Positions 17,027-26,553 of a stretch of DNA of 64,000 bases are shown here, in pieces (the first letter of the stretch is position 1; every line of letters begins with the position of its first letter). The stretch spans positions 2,852,001-2,916,000 of the forward strand of contig CBDEHK010000001.1 in assembly GCA_965238305.1 (NCBI GenBank), written 5' to 3'. The position numbers and the translations under genes are program-made. The stretch is from CBDCGJ01 sp965238305. Its GTDB lineage: Bacteria > Pseudomonadota > Alphaproteobacteria > GCA-2731375. The notes below the pieces were generated by a model. The model saw only the letters and a list, made by a program, of their open reading frames with translations, did no database searches and had not been told where the DNA came from.

Positions 17027-18331
17027 TTAGTCTTCGCGTTGATGCAAAGATGTATAGGGTCGTTGTTTAGGGCCGGTATATAGCTGCCGCGGACGGCCGA
17101 TTTTCTGATGCGGATCTTCAATCATTTCGTTCCATTGCGCGATCCAGCCAACGGTCCGTGCAAGCGCAAAGATCACCGTAAACATACTGGTTGGGAAGCC
17201 CATCGCTTTCAGCAGGATGCCGGAATAAAAATCGACATTCGGATAAAGTTTCTTCTCGATGAAATATTCATCTTCCAACGCGATCTTTTCCAAGTCCATA
17301 GCGATTTGCAATAGAGGTTCATTCTTGATGCCCATTTTGTCGAGCACTTCGTGACAGGTCTCTCGCATCACCCGGGCGCGGGGGTCGTAGTTTTTGTAAA
17401 CCCGATGACCGAAGCCCATGAGGCGGAATGGATCGTCCTTGTCTTTCGCGCGCTTTACAGCTGTAGCGACATTGTCCGGCGTGCCGATTTCTGACAGCAC
17501 ATTCAACACCGCTTCATTGGCGCCACCATGGGATGGTCCCCACAAGCAGGCAATACCGGCGGCAATACAAGCAAACGGATTGGCACCGGATGAGCCTGCC
17601 AAACGGACAGTCGAGGTGGAGGCATTTTGCTCATGATCGGCGTGTAAAATGAAAATTCGATCCATTGCTTTCGCCAGCACCGGATCGACTTCAGCATCTG
17701 CCGACGGCACGCCAAAAGTCATATGCAGGAAGTTTTCCGCATAACTGAGTTTGTTTTGCGGATACATAAATGGTTGTCCGATGGAATATTTGTATGCCAT
17801 CGCGGCAATTGTCGGCATCTTTGCGACCATACGATAACTCGCCACCATGCGCTGATGGGGGTCGTTGATATCTGTACTGTCATGATAAAATGCAGACAGG
17901 GCGCCAACCACACCGACCATAATCGCCATCGGATGGGCGTCGCGGCGAAATCCACGAAACAATTGTGCCAGTTGTTCATGCAACATCGTGTGCATGGTGA
18001 TGTCGCGAACAAATTTCTCTTTCTGGCTGCGGGACGGCAATTCGCCCTTTAGCAAAAGATAACAAACTTCCATGAAGTCGCTATGTTCCGCCAATTCATC
18101 AATCGAATAACCGCGATGCAACAAGATGCCTTCGTCGCCATCAATATAGGTTATTTTCGATTCACAGCTCGCAGTTGCGGTAAATCCCGGGTCATAAGTG
18201 AAATGACCTGTTTCCGCATAAAGCTTGCGAACATCGACAACGGTCGGTCCCACCGAGCCTTGCATCAGCGGTAGGTCGACCCGTCCGGAATCGTTAAATT
18301 CAAGGGTGATTTGGTCCTTCTGAGACGCCAT
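17027..18331 (-). CDS. gltA: citrate synthase (type II)
   Basis: Condenses acetyl-CoA and oxaloacetate, entering the TCA cycle. The length of 434 residues and the N-terminal beta region (ITLEFNDSGRVDLPLMQG) mark the hexameric type II form. Catalytic regions seen are LHADHEQNASTSTVRLAGSS, GPSHGGANEAVL and LMGFGHRVYKNYDPRA. The ATG at 18331 follows AGGAGAGAGAGG. It is convergent with lpxB and downstream of gltX. Confidence 0.97.
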   Translation of the reverse strand: MASQKDQITLEFNDSGRVDLPLMQGSVGPTVVDVRKLYAETGHFTYDPGFTATASCESKITYIDGDEGILLHRGYSIDELAEHSDFMEVCYLLLKGELPSRSQKEKFVRDITMHTMLHEQLAQLFRGFRRDAHPMAIMVGVVGALSAFYHDSTDINDPHQRMVASYRMVAKMPTIAAMAYKYSIGQPFMYPQNKLSYAENFLHMTFGVPSADAEVDPVLAKAMDRIFILHADHEQNASTSTVRLAGSSGANPFACIAAGIACLWGPSHGGANEAVLNVLSEIGTPDNVATAVKRAKDKDDPFRLMGFGHRVYKNYDPRARVMRETCHEVLDKMGIKNEPLLQIAMDLEKIALEDEYFIEKKLYPNVDFYSGILLKAMGFPTSMFTVIFALARTVGWIAQWNEMIEDPHQKIGRPRQLYTGPKQRPYTSLHQRED

Positions 18332-18391
18332 GTATCCTCTCTCTCCTATTAAATTCCGCCGGCAAGACCGGCTTCTTCATTTTGTTGCCAG

Positions 18392-18422
18392 ACTATAACC
18401 GAACTGGCTACCACCTGTACAA
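18392..18422 (-). promoter_or_regulatory. candidate promoter of gltA
   Basis: On the - strand TTGTAC (18417-18422) is followed after 18-19 bp by TTATAG/TATAGT (18392-18398), about 60 bp upstream of the gltA ATG. A GCCGG/CCGGC hairpin (18358-18372) lies in the leader. The spacing is slightly long, so this is tentative. Confidence 0.3.
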
Positions 18423-18474
18423 TCGTTCAATTATCTGCCGCGCGGGTGATTGCTGCACGCAAACCCGGTAGACG

Positions 18475-19884
18475 TTAACTGCTACCGTTGCCGGCATCCT
18501 TGATGCGTCCAAGGCATTCTTCTTTGCCGAGGGCCGCTAAGACCTCGAATATTCCCGGTGAGGCGGTCGTACCGGTAAGTGCGGCGCGCAATGGTTGGGC
18601 CACTTTGCCTAGCTTCAGCTCTTTCGCTTCTGCGAACGCCTTCACTGCAGCATTGAGTTCGTCGATCTGCCAATTTTCCACAGTCATGAGATGATCTTGG
18701 ATTTGAGCCAGCAGATCTCGCGCTTCGTCCGTTAACAGTTTAGCCGCTTTTTCATCATACGACAAAGGTCTGTTGGCGAAATAAAATAATGCGGCCGCCG
18801 CAAGCTCTTCCAAGGTTTTTGCCCGTTGGCGTAGGGTGTCGACAGCTTTTTGCAACAAAGAGACTTCATTGCCGGCCAATTCTCGATTTAGGGCTGATTC
18901 AACAAAGGGAAGGACTTCATCGGCTAACGCAGTAGTTTCCGAGATTTGGATGTAAAGCGCATTCACGCTCGCCAGCTTGTCAAAATCAAATCGTGATGGG
19001 GATTTACCGACATTATCTAATGTAAACCATTCAACTGCCTGGTTCGTTGAAAAGATTTCGTCATCGCCATGGGACCAGCCGAGGCGGACTAAATAATTCC
19101 GCATAGCGTCGGACAAATACCCCATATCACGGTAGGCTCCGATCCCGAGGGCGCCATGTCGCTTCGATAATTTGGCCCCGTCAGGACCGTGGATTAATGG
19201 AATATGGGCAAATTTCGGTATATCCCAACCAAGCGCTTGAAAAATGAGAGTTTGGCGGAAGGCATTGGTCAAATGATCGTCGCCACGGATGACGTGGCTG
19301 ATACTCATATCATGATCATCTACGACAACAGCCAACATGTATGTCGGCGTGCCGTCGCTGCGCAACAGAATCAAATCGTCTAATTCGGTATTCGGCACTG
19401 TGACGGTACCCTGAACGAGGTCATTGATTGTGGTTTCGCCGTCCAGAGGGCTTTTCAGCCGGATCACCGGATCGACGCCTGCCGGTGCTTCGGCGGGATT
19501 CCGATCGCGCCAACGGCCGTCATAATGCCAGGGTTTGCCTTCTGATTTGGCTTGCTCCCGCATTTCCGTCAGTTCTTCCGGCGTGCAATAACAGTAATAG
19601 GCCGTTCCGTCGGCGACCATCTGGCGCGCCACTTCGCCGTGCCGTTCGATCCGGGCAAATTGCGAGATTGCATCACCGTCCCATTCCAATCCCAACCAGC
19701 GCAACCCGTCATAAATTGCTTCAACCGCTTCCTCTGTGGAGCGGGCGCGGTCGGTATCTTCGATCCGCAGGACCATTTTACCGCCGTGGTGACGGGCAAA
19801 AAGCCAATTAAACAAGGCAGTTCGCGCGCCGCCAATATGAAGGAAACCGGTGGGCGAGGGAGCAAAGCGGGTGACGACGGTCAT
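18475..19884 (-). CDS. gltX: glutamyl-tRNA synthetase
   Basis: Charges tRNA-Glu (and possibly tRNA-Gln where the amidotransferase route is used). Class I signatures: the HIGH equivalent HIGG in FAPSPTGFLHIGGARTALF near the N-terminus, and the KMSKS equivalent in DGAKLSKRHGALG. Start placed at 19884 (MTVVTRFAPSPTG), matching homologue N-termini; the frame stays open upstream to 19983, but those residues look non-native. It has 469 residues and is divergent from comEC. Confidence 0.95.
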   Translation of the reverse strand: MTVVTRFAPSPTGFLHIGGARTALFNWLFARHHGGKMVLRIEDTDRARSTEEAVEAIYDGLRWLGLEWDGDAISQFARIERHGEVARQMVADGTAYYCYCTPEELTEMREQAKSEGKPWHYDGRWRDRNPAEAPAGVDPVIRLKSPLDGETTINDLVQGTVTVPNTELDDLILLRSDGTPTYMLAVVVDDHDMSISHVIRGDDHLTNAFRQTLIFQALGWDIPKFAHIPLIHGPDGAKLSKRHGALGIGAYRDMGYLSDAMRNYLVRLGWSHGDDEIFSTNQAVEWFTLDNVGKSPSRFDFDKLASVNALYIQISETTALADEVLPFVESALNRELAGNEVSLLQKAVDTLRQRAKTLEELAAAALFYFANRPLSYDEKAAKLLTDEARDLLAQIQDHLMTVENWQIDELNAAVKAFAEAKELKLGKVAQPLRAALTGTTASPGIFEVLAALGKEECLGRIKDAGNGSS

Positions 19885-19948
19885 TTTTTCATGAATACTC
19901 TTAGGATATTGGAACTCTCTATTTGCGTCATTAGCACAAGTAGGCTTC

Positions 19949-22054
19949 ATGTCGATAGCCCGGCACGCCATTAAATCCGCCAATTATTCGTGGATGTCCA
20001 CGAAATTGGGCGGAAGTTTTGCGCGTGCCCTAGTGGCAGAAAGAGATCGATGGCTGCTGTGGCTGCCGGTATTTCTCGGAATTGGCATTGCCATCTATTT
20101 TGAGCTGCCTACGGAACCACCAGTTTGGCTGGGTGCAGTTGCAATAGGCATCGTCGCGATCGCCATAGTTCTGATCTCCGGAAGCAGTGTTGGGCGACCG
20201 GTTTTACTTGTGTTTTTGATGATCGCGTTCGGTTTTGCTGCCGCCAGTTGGCGCCAGCATAGCGTATCGGCGCCGGTCATTGCCAAACGAATAGGCCCGG
20301 TAATGGTAAGTGGTGTGGTGTGGACGCTGGAGCAAAAAGAGAAACGTTATCGCATCACTCTTCACGATGTCGGAATTGAGCGTCTGCAAGCGAATGCGAC
20401 GCCGGCGCGGGTGCGCCTAAGTTTGGCGTCTAAGTTTTTGGGTGAAGTTAAAATTGGCGATCAATTACAGGTGTTGGCGATCCTTATGCCGCCGCCTGAA
20501 CCGATGTCGGCAAGTGGTTTCGATTTTGCCCGGTACGCTTATTTTCAACGTCTGGGCGCGGTTGGTTTCACCCTTGGTCCGCTCAAGCGGATGACGCAGG
20601 ATCAAAGCTTAGATAGTGGATTTGGACTGTGGTTAGCGCAGTTCCGGCACGACATCGGCAAGCGGATTAGGACCGCACTGCCGAGTAAGCATGGCGCTTT
20701 AGCGAACGCCTTCATGACCGGAGATCGAAGCAGCATCGATGCGGAAAGTCTGCGTGTTCTACGCAATTCAGGTCTGGCACATTTGTTGGCGATTTCCGGG
20801 CTGCACATGGGTCTGATAGCCGGCTGGTTGTTTATTTTCGTTCGTGTCGGCCTGGCCTTGCTTGAGCCAGTGGCGTTGCGGTTTCCGATAAAAAAATGGG
20901 CTGCTGGCGTCGCTGTAATCGGCGCCTTAGCCTATCTATTGTTAACCGGCGAGACCATTCCGACGCAACGGGCTTTCATCATGGTGGCGATTGTGCTGAC
21001 GGCGGTTGTCTTCGACCGCACGCCCATATCAATGCGGTTAGTTGCATGGGCCGCGTTTCTGGTATTGCTGTTGTTGCCGGAAAGTTTGTTGTCGGTCAGT
21101 TTCCAAATGTCCTTTGCCGCGGTGATTTCCTTGGTAGCGGTGTACGAAGCTTTTGCCAGCCGCATCGCCGGATACCGCGCCGGGGGCTCGGTGTTTCGAC
21201 GTGGCATGATCTATCTTGGCACGGTGGCACTAACCACATTGGTGGCCAGCAGTGCGACGGCGCCGTTTGCGATTTATCACTTCAATCAGATGGCGCTTTA
21301 TTCTATTGCAGCGAATGTCATTGCGGTGCCGGTCATGGCTTTTTGGATTATGCCGGCGGCCTTGGTGAGTTTTATTCTCCTGCCGTTGGGGTGGGAATAT
21401 CTACCACTTGCGGTGATGGAGCAGGGGATCGCTCTGGTGCTCTGGGTTGCCAACAATGTTGCCCATTGGCCGCACGCCGTATTTCGCTTGGCCACACCCC
21501 ACATTATGTTTCTTATTGGCCTTACGGGCGGTGGGATTTGGTTATGTTTATGGCGGGGACGTTGGCGCTATGCCGGGTTGTTTGGATTTGTCCTTGCCTT
21601 TGTGGCGCCGTTCCTTAGCCAGCCTGTTTTGCTGCATATTGATGGGGCCGCAAAGTTGGTCGCCGTGCAAGACGAAACCGGCCTACGATTATCCAATATT
21701 CGAAGGTCAAAAAACGTCGCTGCGTTTTGGTATCGCCGTGCCGGTTTGGCGACACCTGATCCCGAAGGCCGGCGGATGATGCAGTGCGATTTTATTGGCT
21801 GCACAACTGACGCGCGTGGTTACAAGATAGCCGTCGTCAAAGGTGGGCGGGCACTGGCGGAAGACTGCCGTTGGGCCGATATCGTTGTCGCATTCGTGCC
21901 GACCAGAGGAAAATGTCAGGGCCCGCAACTTGTTATCGACCGTTTCGATATTTGGCGCGGTGGCGCCATCGACGTCAAAGTCGAAAACGGCTTACCAGTT
22001 GCCTATACGGCAATGCGTTCCCGTGGCGATCGCCCTTGGGTAAGGCAGCGTTAA
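19949..22054 (+). CDS. comEC: ComEC/Rec2-family DNA uptake channel
   Basis: Large inner-membrane protein that carries single-stranded DNA into the cytoplasm in competent bacteria. An N-terminal DUF4131-type region and OB-like segment precede the competence domain: HLLAISGLHMGLIAGWLF and LLTGETIPTQRAFIMVAIVL, with many membrane helices. The C-terminal soluble region is short and shows no clear complete beta-lactamase-like metal site. Start 19949 is uncertain; an ATG at 19994 is also possible. It is divergent from gltX and convergent with lexA, a neighbourhood common in alphaproteobacteria. Confidence 0.9.
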   Translation: MSIARHAIKSANYSWMSTKLGGSFARALVAERDRWLLWLPVFLGIGIAIYFELPTEPPVWLGAVAIGIVAIAIVLISGSSVGRPVLLVFLMIAFGFAAASWRQHSVSAPVIAKRIGPVMVSGVVWTLEQKEKRYRITLHDVGIERLQANATPARVRLSLASKFLGEVKIGDQLQVLAILMPPPEPMSASGFDFARYAYFQRLGAVGFTLGPLKRMTQDQSLDSGFGLWLAQFRHDIGKRIRTALPSKHGALANAFMTGDRSSIDAESLRVLRNSGLAHLLAISGLHMGLIAGWLFIFVRVGLALLEPVALRFPIKKWAAGVAVIGALAYLLLTGETIPTQRAFIMVAIVLTAVVFDRTPISMRLVAWAAFLVLLLLPESLLSVSFQMSFAAVISLVAVYEAFASRIAGYRAGGSVFRRGMIYLGTVALTTLVASSATAPFAIYHFNQMALYSIAANVIAVPVMAFWIMPAALVSFILLPLGWEYLPLAVMEQGIALVLWVANNVAHWPHAVFRLATPHIMFLIGLTGGGIWLCLWRGRWRYAGLFGFVLAFVAPFLSQPVLLHIDGAAKLVAVQDETGLRLSNIRRSKNVAAFWYRRAGLATPDPEGRRMMQCDFIGCTTDARGYKIAVVKGGRALAEDCRWADIVVAFVPTRGKCQGPQLVIDRFDIWRGGAIDVKVENGLPVAYTAMRSRGDRPWVRQR

Positions 22055-22064
22055 GCGCGTTTTC

Positions 22065-22745
22065 TCAATATCGCCGCATCAGGCCAACAAGGCGGCCCTG
22101 TACCTGCACCCGGGTCGGCGGAAAAATGCGCGTTTCATAAGCTTTGTTGGCGGGTTCCAGAGCAACCGAATTGCCCTTGCGGCGCAAGCGTTTCAAGGTC
22201 GCTTCCTGATCGTCGATCAAGGCCACGACAATGGCGCCGTTTTCTGCCGACTCACAGCGTTTAATGATGGCCGTGTCGCCATCCAGGATACCCGCATCTT
22301 CCATCGAATCGCCAGCCACTTCCAAGGCGAAATGTTCACCACGTTCTAACAACGTGAACGGCACATCGACAAAGTTGGAGGGATCGCGCAAAGCTTCGAT
22401 CGGCGTACCAGCCGCAATCGAGCCATAAAGCGGTAGAGCCACCAATTCACTACCTTCACGAACCGGTGCACCTTTGGAAAATTCGCCTTCAATGACATGA
22501 GGTTCGAACCCTTTGCCAGATGGATTGGCGCCGGATGGCAATTTCAACACCTCAAGCGCGCGGGCGCGATGAGGCAGGCGGCGGATAAATCCGCGTTCTT
22601 CCAATGCCGTGATCAGTCGATGAACACCGGATTTCGACTTCAGTTCCAACGCTTCCTTCATTTCATCGAATGAAGGAGAGATGCCTGAAGTACGTAGGCT
22701 ATCATTAATATACATCAATAATTGGTGCTGTTTCTTAGTCAACAT
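22065..22745 (-). CDS. lexA: SOS repressor LexA
   Basis: Represses DNA-damage genes until RecA triggers self-cleavage. The N-terminal winged helix-turn-helix (LTKKQHQLLMYINDSL to GVHRLITALEERGFIRRL) is joined to an S24 peptidase domain. The cleavage bond is Ala112-Gly113 in GSIAAGTPIEAL, and the catalytic pair is Ser147 (GDSMEDAGILDGD) and Lys185 (EATLKRL). At 226 residues it has the longer alphaproteobacterial linker. Two LexA-type boxes lie 60-100 bp upstream, indicating autoregulation. Confidence 0.97.
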   Translation of the reverse strand: MLTKKQHQLLMYINDSLRTSGISPSFDEMKEALELKSKSGVHRLITALEERGFIRRLPHRARALEVLKLPSGANPSGKGFEPHVIEGEFSKGAPVREGSELVALPLYGSIAAGTPIEALRDPSNFVDVPFTLLERGEHFALEVAGDSMEDAGILDGDTAIIKRCESAENGAIVVALIDDQEATLKRLRRKGNSVALEPANKAYETRIFPPTRVQVQGRLVGLMRRY

Positions 22746-22804
22746 GGCAAATATCGCTTTCCTTCAGTCCCACGAATACCACCAAACAATTAGTGGAGAT
22801 CAAA

Positions 22805-22843
22805 GAACAAATCATAAACAACCATTTTGTTCTACTTTAGTTC
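22805..22843 (-). promoter_or_regulatory. LexA (SOS) operators upstream of lexA
   Basis: A perfect GTTC-N7-GTTC lies on the + strand at 22829-22843 (spacer TACTTTA), the alphaproteobacterial SOS box. A second, imperfect copy on the opposite strand at 22805-22819 reads GTTT-N7-GTTC. Both lie in the 141-bp gap between moeA and lexA, so lexA has its own SOS-controlled promoter although it follows the moa/moe genes. Confidence 0.85.
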
Positions 22844-22886
22844 CACATTATGGTCAAGCGAAATTCAAGGTTATTTTGGTGATCTG

Positions 22887-24122
22887 TCAGGCTGACAAAA
22901 AATTGTCATGGAGTTGCAGAATTTCAACCTCATCGCCGGCTTTGGCTGGCGGCGCATGGGGCGGGCGGATCACCAAACAGTCTGAGCGCGCCAACAATGA
23001 CAACATAGAGCTGTCTTGTTTGCCAAATGCTTCGACAACTGGGATGCCATCCGGTCCGGATACAAAGGCCGCACGCAGGTAATCCTGACGTTGATCGTTG
23101 GCAGGTAAGTCAGCCGCCAGTCGAGCCCGGCTCAATTGCTGATCTTCCCCTTCAATCCCTAACATCGCCCTTAGGGCCGGTCGTAAAAAGATCAGTCCAC
23201 AAACCAGGGAAGAGACCGGATTGCCTGGCATCCCCATCATCGGGATATCCTTGATTTTGCCAAACATCAAAGGTTTTCCAGGTCGCATGGCAATGCGCCA
23301 GAAATCTATTTCCAAGCCTTCATCGCCCAATACAGATTGCACCAAATCATGATCACCGACAGAGGCGCCGCCCAGTGTCACCAACATATCGGCGCCCTTA
23401 ACACCAGCGACCATGGTCCTGAGTGAAGCTTCATTGTCTTTGGCGATCCCCAAATCAATAGCGTCGCCACCGGCGGTGCGGATCATCGCCGCGAGGGCCA
23501 AAGCGTTAGAGGATACGATCTGACTTTCGGCCAACGGCTCTCCCGGCCGCACAATTTCGTCGCCGGTCGCGAGTATGGCGATCCGAGGCCTCCGACGTAC
23601 CATCACCCAGGGCACATTCATTGCCGCACAAAGCCCGATGGTCCGCGCATTTAGTTGCGTTCCAGCTTTCAACAAGGTCTCTCCAACCCGGAAGTCTAAG
23701 CCTGCCTGGCGAACATAGTGTCCCGATTGCACCGATTCCTTGATAACGATCCGGCCGGCTTCCGGCACTTCCGTATCTTCCTGAATGACAATGGCATCCG
23801 CGCCCTTTGGCATTGGACCACCGGTAAAGATGCGTACAGTTTCACCGGCACCAACGTCGCCGGCAAAAGCATGCCCGGCGGGTGCTTCACCGATTTGCTG
23901 AAGAGTGATGGGCACTTTGGCTACATCCTCGGCACGAACGGCATATCCGTCCATGGCAGAGACGGATACCGGGGGCTGGGTCACCCGCGCGACTACGTCT
24001 TCCGCCAATACTCGGCCTAAAGCTTGATCGATAGCAATGCTTTCCGCCGGCATTAACGGCAAATCGGCTTCTATACGTCGCAAGGCTTCTGCAACAGGCA
24101 TAAGCGAGGGGCGGCCAGTCAT
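22887..24122 (-). CDS. moeA: molybdopterin molybdenumtransferase MoeA
   Basis: Inserts molybdate into adenylyl-molybdopterin, the last step of molybdenum cofactor synthesis. Seen: the N-terminal ALGRVLAEDV and PPVSVSAMDGYAVRAEDV, FTGGPMPKGADAIVIQEDT, the MoCF-domain ATGDEIVRPGEPL and GGASVGDHDLVQSVL, and FGKIKDIPMMGMPGNPVSS. Length 411 is normal. It follows moaC by 6 bp. Confidence 0.96.
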   Translation of the reverse strand: MTGRPSLMPVAEALRRIEADLPLMPAESIAIDQALGRVLAEDVVARVTQPPVSVSAMDGYAVRAEDVAKVPITLQQIGEAPAGHAFAGDVGAGETVRIFTGGPMPKGADAIVIQEDTEVPEAGRIVIKESVQSGHYVRQAGLDFRVGETLLKAGTQLNARTIGLCAAMNVPWVMVRRRPRIAILATGDEIVRPGEPLAESQIVSSNALALAAMIRTAGGDAIDLGIAKDNEASLRTMVAGVKGADMLVTLGGASVGDHDLVQSVLGDEGLEIDFWRIAMRPGKPLMFGKIKDIPMMGMPGNPVSSLVCGLIFLRPALRAMLGIEGEDQQLSRARLAADLPANDQRQDYLRAAFVSGPDGIPVVEAFGKQDSSMLSLLARSDCLVIRPPHAPPAKAGDEVEILQLHDNFLSA

Positions 24123-24128
24123 CGTATT

Positions 24129-24611
24129 CTATTCACCTTTGAATTCACCGGATTTTCCGCCTGCTTTATGTAGCAGACGGATATCGCCTATTTGCATGTC
24201 GCGATCGACCGCTTTGCACATGTCGTAGACTGTTAGGGCTGCGACGGAAACAGCGGTTAATGCTTCCATTTCCACGCCGGTTTTGCCGCTGAGCTTGACC
24301 GTAGCTGAAATCTCTACCCAGCTATTATCTTGATCGGCGCTCAGATCGACTTTGATCGACGTCAAGGCGAGGGGATGACAAAGCGGGATCAGGTCCGGCG
24401 TGCGTTTTGCCGCCATAATTCCAGCCAGTCGCGCAACCTGTAACACATCGCCCTTTTTCATCTGCCCATCAATGATCTGGCTGAGCGTCGAGGATTGCAT
24501 ATGGACCCGGCCTGCTGCTGTCGCCGTGCGCTCGGTCACGGCTTTGTCGCCGACATCGACCATATGGGCATTCCCGGCGTCATCAAAATGGGTAAATTTG
24601 TCATTGCTCAT
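24129..24611 (-). CDS. moaC: cyclic pyranopterin monophosphate synthase MoaC
   Basis: Makes cyclic pyranopterin monophosphate from the MoaA product. Signatures: THFDDAGNAHMVDVGDKAVT at the N-terminus, KGDVLQVARLAGIMAAKRT, LIPLCHPLALTSIKVDL and GVEMEALTAVSVAALTVYDM, with the catalytic Lys in MCKAVDRDM. It is 160 residues long. It overlaps trpC by 4 bp and precedes moeA, linking cofactor genes to the trp genes as in many alphaproteobacteria. Confidence 0.97.
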   Translation of the reverse strand: MSNDKFTHFDDAGNAHMVDVGDKAVTERTATAAGRVHMQSSTLSQIIDGQMKKGDVLQVARLAGIMAAKRTPDLIPLCHPLALTSIKVDLSADQDNSWVEISATVKLSGKTGVEMEALTAVSVAALTVYDMCKAVDRDMQIGDIRLLHKAGGKSGEFKGE

Positions 24612-25423
24612 TGCGCTGCCGCGCCGACATTGTCTTTGTTCAGGATTGCTTTCGTCGCCGCTTCCACGTCATCTTGGCGCATCAGCGATTCACCGATCAA
24701 GAAACAGTTCAGACCGGCCCGGCCCATCCGCGCCAAATCAGCCGGCCCGCCCAGCCCGCTTTCGCAGATGCCCAAAACGTCGCTCGGCAGGTGCGCCGCC
24801 AACTGCACCGACGTGTTCAAATTCACTTCCAGTGTTTTCAAGTTGCGGTTATTGATGCCGACTAGCTCGCTGCGCATTTCCAATGACCGGTCCAACTCGC
24901 TGCGATCATGCACCTCAATCAACACATCCATCCCCAGTTCCATCGCCGCCAATTCCAGATCACTGGCCTGTGCATTGCCCAAGGCCGCCATGATCAGCAG
25001 GATGCAGTCGGCACCCAGAGATCGCGCTTCGACGATCTGATAGGGATCGAGCATGAAATCCTTGCGCAGCACTGGCAAGGCAACTGCCGTCCGCGCCGCC
25101 CGCAAGTAGCTATCATGACCTTGAAAATAAGGTTCATCCGTTAATACGGAAATGCAAGTAGCGCCGCCGCTGGCATAAGATTTTGCCAACGCCGCCGGGT
25201 CGAAGTCTTCGCGAATTAACCCCTTTGACGGCGACGCTTTCTTGATTTCGGCAATTAAACCATAACGACCATCCTTTACGGCGGCACGAAGATGCGCTGC
25301 AAAACCTCTGGTTGGACTAGCGGATTTTGCCAGTTCTTCAAGTTCAGATATTGAAATACCCGCTTTTCTGGCCTTGATCGTTTCCCATTTATCGGCACAG
25401 ATGCGGTCCAGAACGTCACTCAT
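24608..25423 (-). CDS. trpC: indole-3-glycerol phosphate synthase
   Basis: Closes the indole ring in tryptophan synthesis. TIM-barrel motifs: LIAEIKKASPSKGLIREDF, ISVLTDEPYFQGHDSYL, LRKDFMLDPYQIVEARSLGA, LVGINNRNLKTLEV and ICESGLGGPADL. At 271 residues it is a stand-alone TrpC, not fused to TrpF. It overlaps trpD by 4 bp and moaC by 4 bp. Confidence 0.97.
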   Translation of the reverse strand: MSDVLDRICADKWETIKARKAGISISELEELAKSASPTRGFAAHLRAAVKDGRYGLIAEIKKASPSKGLIREDFDPAALAKSYASGGATCISVLTDEPYFQGHDSYLRAARTAVALPVLRKDFMLDPYQIVEARSLGADCILLIMAALGNAQASDLELAAMELGMDVLIEVHDRSELDRSLEMRSELVGINNRNLKTLEVNLNTSVQLAAHLPSDVLGICESGLGGPADLARMGRAGLNCFLIGESLMRQDDVEAATKAILNKDNVGAAAQ

Positions 25424-26466
25424 GCCGGCTCCGGTTGTTTGTCGCGATTGGTGATATGCGACAGACTAGCCAATATTTTTCGCCCTTTGCCTTGATCAAT
25501 TGCCTCAGCCGCCATCGCGACGCCGGTTTTAAGATCGTCTTCAAGGCCGGCTATTCTGAAGGCGACAGCGGCATTGTAACAGCTGATATCCCTGTAGGCG
25601 CCATTTTTGCCATCCAGCAGATCGCGAATAGCGGCGGCGTTTTCAACCGGCTTGCCGCCCCTCAAATCTTCAATCTTAGCAAGCGGCACACCGGCTTCTT
25701 CCGGGTGAATTTCAAATTCGCTAATCTCGCCATTTTTAAGTTCCGCGACGTAGGATATTCCTGTCGTCGTCAGCTCATCCGAACCGTCGCTGCCATGCAC
25801 AACCCAAACCCGTTCGGAACCTAATGTCTTTAGTGTTTCCGCCATCGGCCGAATCCAATCTCGTGAAAAACAACCGATCAACTGCAGTTTCACACCAGCG
25901 GGATTGGAGAGCGGGCCTAGAATATTGTAAATAGTTCGGGTGCCCAGCTCGACCCGGGTTGGACCAACATTTCGCATTGCACCGTGGTGCCGCTGCGCCA
26001 TTAAAAAGGCTAAACCGCACTCGTCCAGCGCCGCTTGCACGTTTTCCATTTTGGTGTCCAGATTGACGCCTAAGGTTGCAAATACATCCGCTGCGCCAGT
26101 TAGAGAGGATGCGGCGCGATTGCCATGTTTGGCCACCGGCAAGCCCGCCGCTGCTGTCACAATTGCCGAGGAGGTGGATATATTCAAGGTTCCAGTGCCG
26201 TCACCGCCAGTGCCGACGATGTCGATCGCGCCTTCGGGGGCGTCGATGCGGATCATTTTCTCCCGCATCGTCATGACGGCGCCGGTAATTTCATCCACTG
26301 TTTCGCCGCGTACCCTCAGCGCCATCAAAAATGCACCCATTTGAGACGGCGTGGCGTCGCCCGTCATCATGATGTCAAAAGCCTGCTTCGATTGCTCAAC
26401 CGAAAGTGCCTGACCGTCTGCGACTTTCGCAATCAAGCCTTTAAAATCTAATGTTTCCGCCGTCAT
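25420..26466 (-). CDS. trpD: anthranilate phosphoribosyltransferase
   Basis: Transfers phosphoribose to anthranilate. Motifs: DIVGTGGDGTGTLNISTSSA (PRPP site), KHGNRAASSLTGAADVFATL, FLMAQRHHGAMRNVGPTR and YNILGPLSNPAGV. Start set at 26466 (MTAETLDFKGLIAKVADG); the frame is open to 26517, but the upstream residues do not resemble TrpD. It has 348 residues. The usual upstream partners trpE and trpG are absent; a divergent copper locus stands there instead. Confidence 0.96.
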   Translation of the reverse strand: MTAETLDFKGLIAKVADGQALSVEQSKQAFDIMMTGDATPSQMGAFLMALRVRGETVDEITGAVMTMREKMIRIDAPEGAIDIVGTGGDGTGTLNISTSSAIVTAAAGLPVAKHGNRAASSLTGAADVFATLGVNLDTKMENVQAALDECGLAFLMAQRHHGAMRNVGPTRVELGTRTIYNILGPLSNPAGVKLQLIGCFSRDWIRPMAETLKTLGSERVWVVHGSDGSDELTTTGISYVAELKNGEISEFEIHPEEAGVPLAKIEDLRGGKPVENAAAIRDLLDGKNGAYRDISCYNAAVAFRIAGLEDDLKTGVAMAAEAIDQGKGRKILASLSHITNRDKQPEPA

Positions 26467-26553
26467 CTTCAAACTCCGCGACCAAAGCTTGCGCACCAAC
26501 TCGCAAATAGCGGGCATGGCGTCAAGTAACCATATTATTTTACAACTACAACC

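Noticed and set aside
19885..19983. Upstream extension of gltX with an earlier Met
   Set aside because: The extra 33 residues lack homology to GltX and overlap the divergent comEC start.
20896..21618. 240-codon + strand frame within comEC
   Set aside because: Out of frame with the clear ComEC motifs; Cys/Gly-rich translation typical of a shifted frame.
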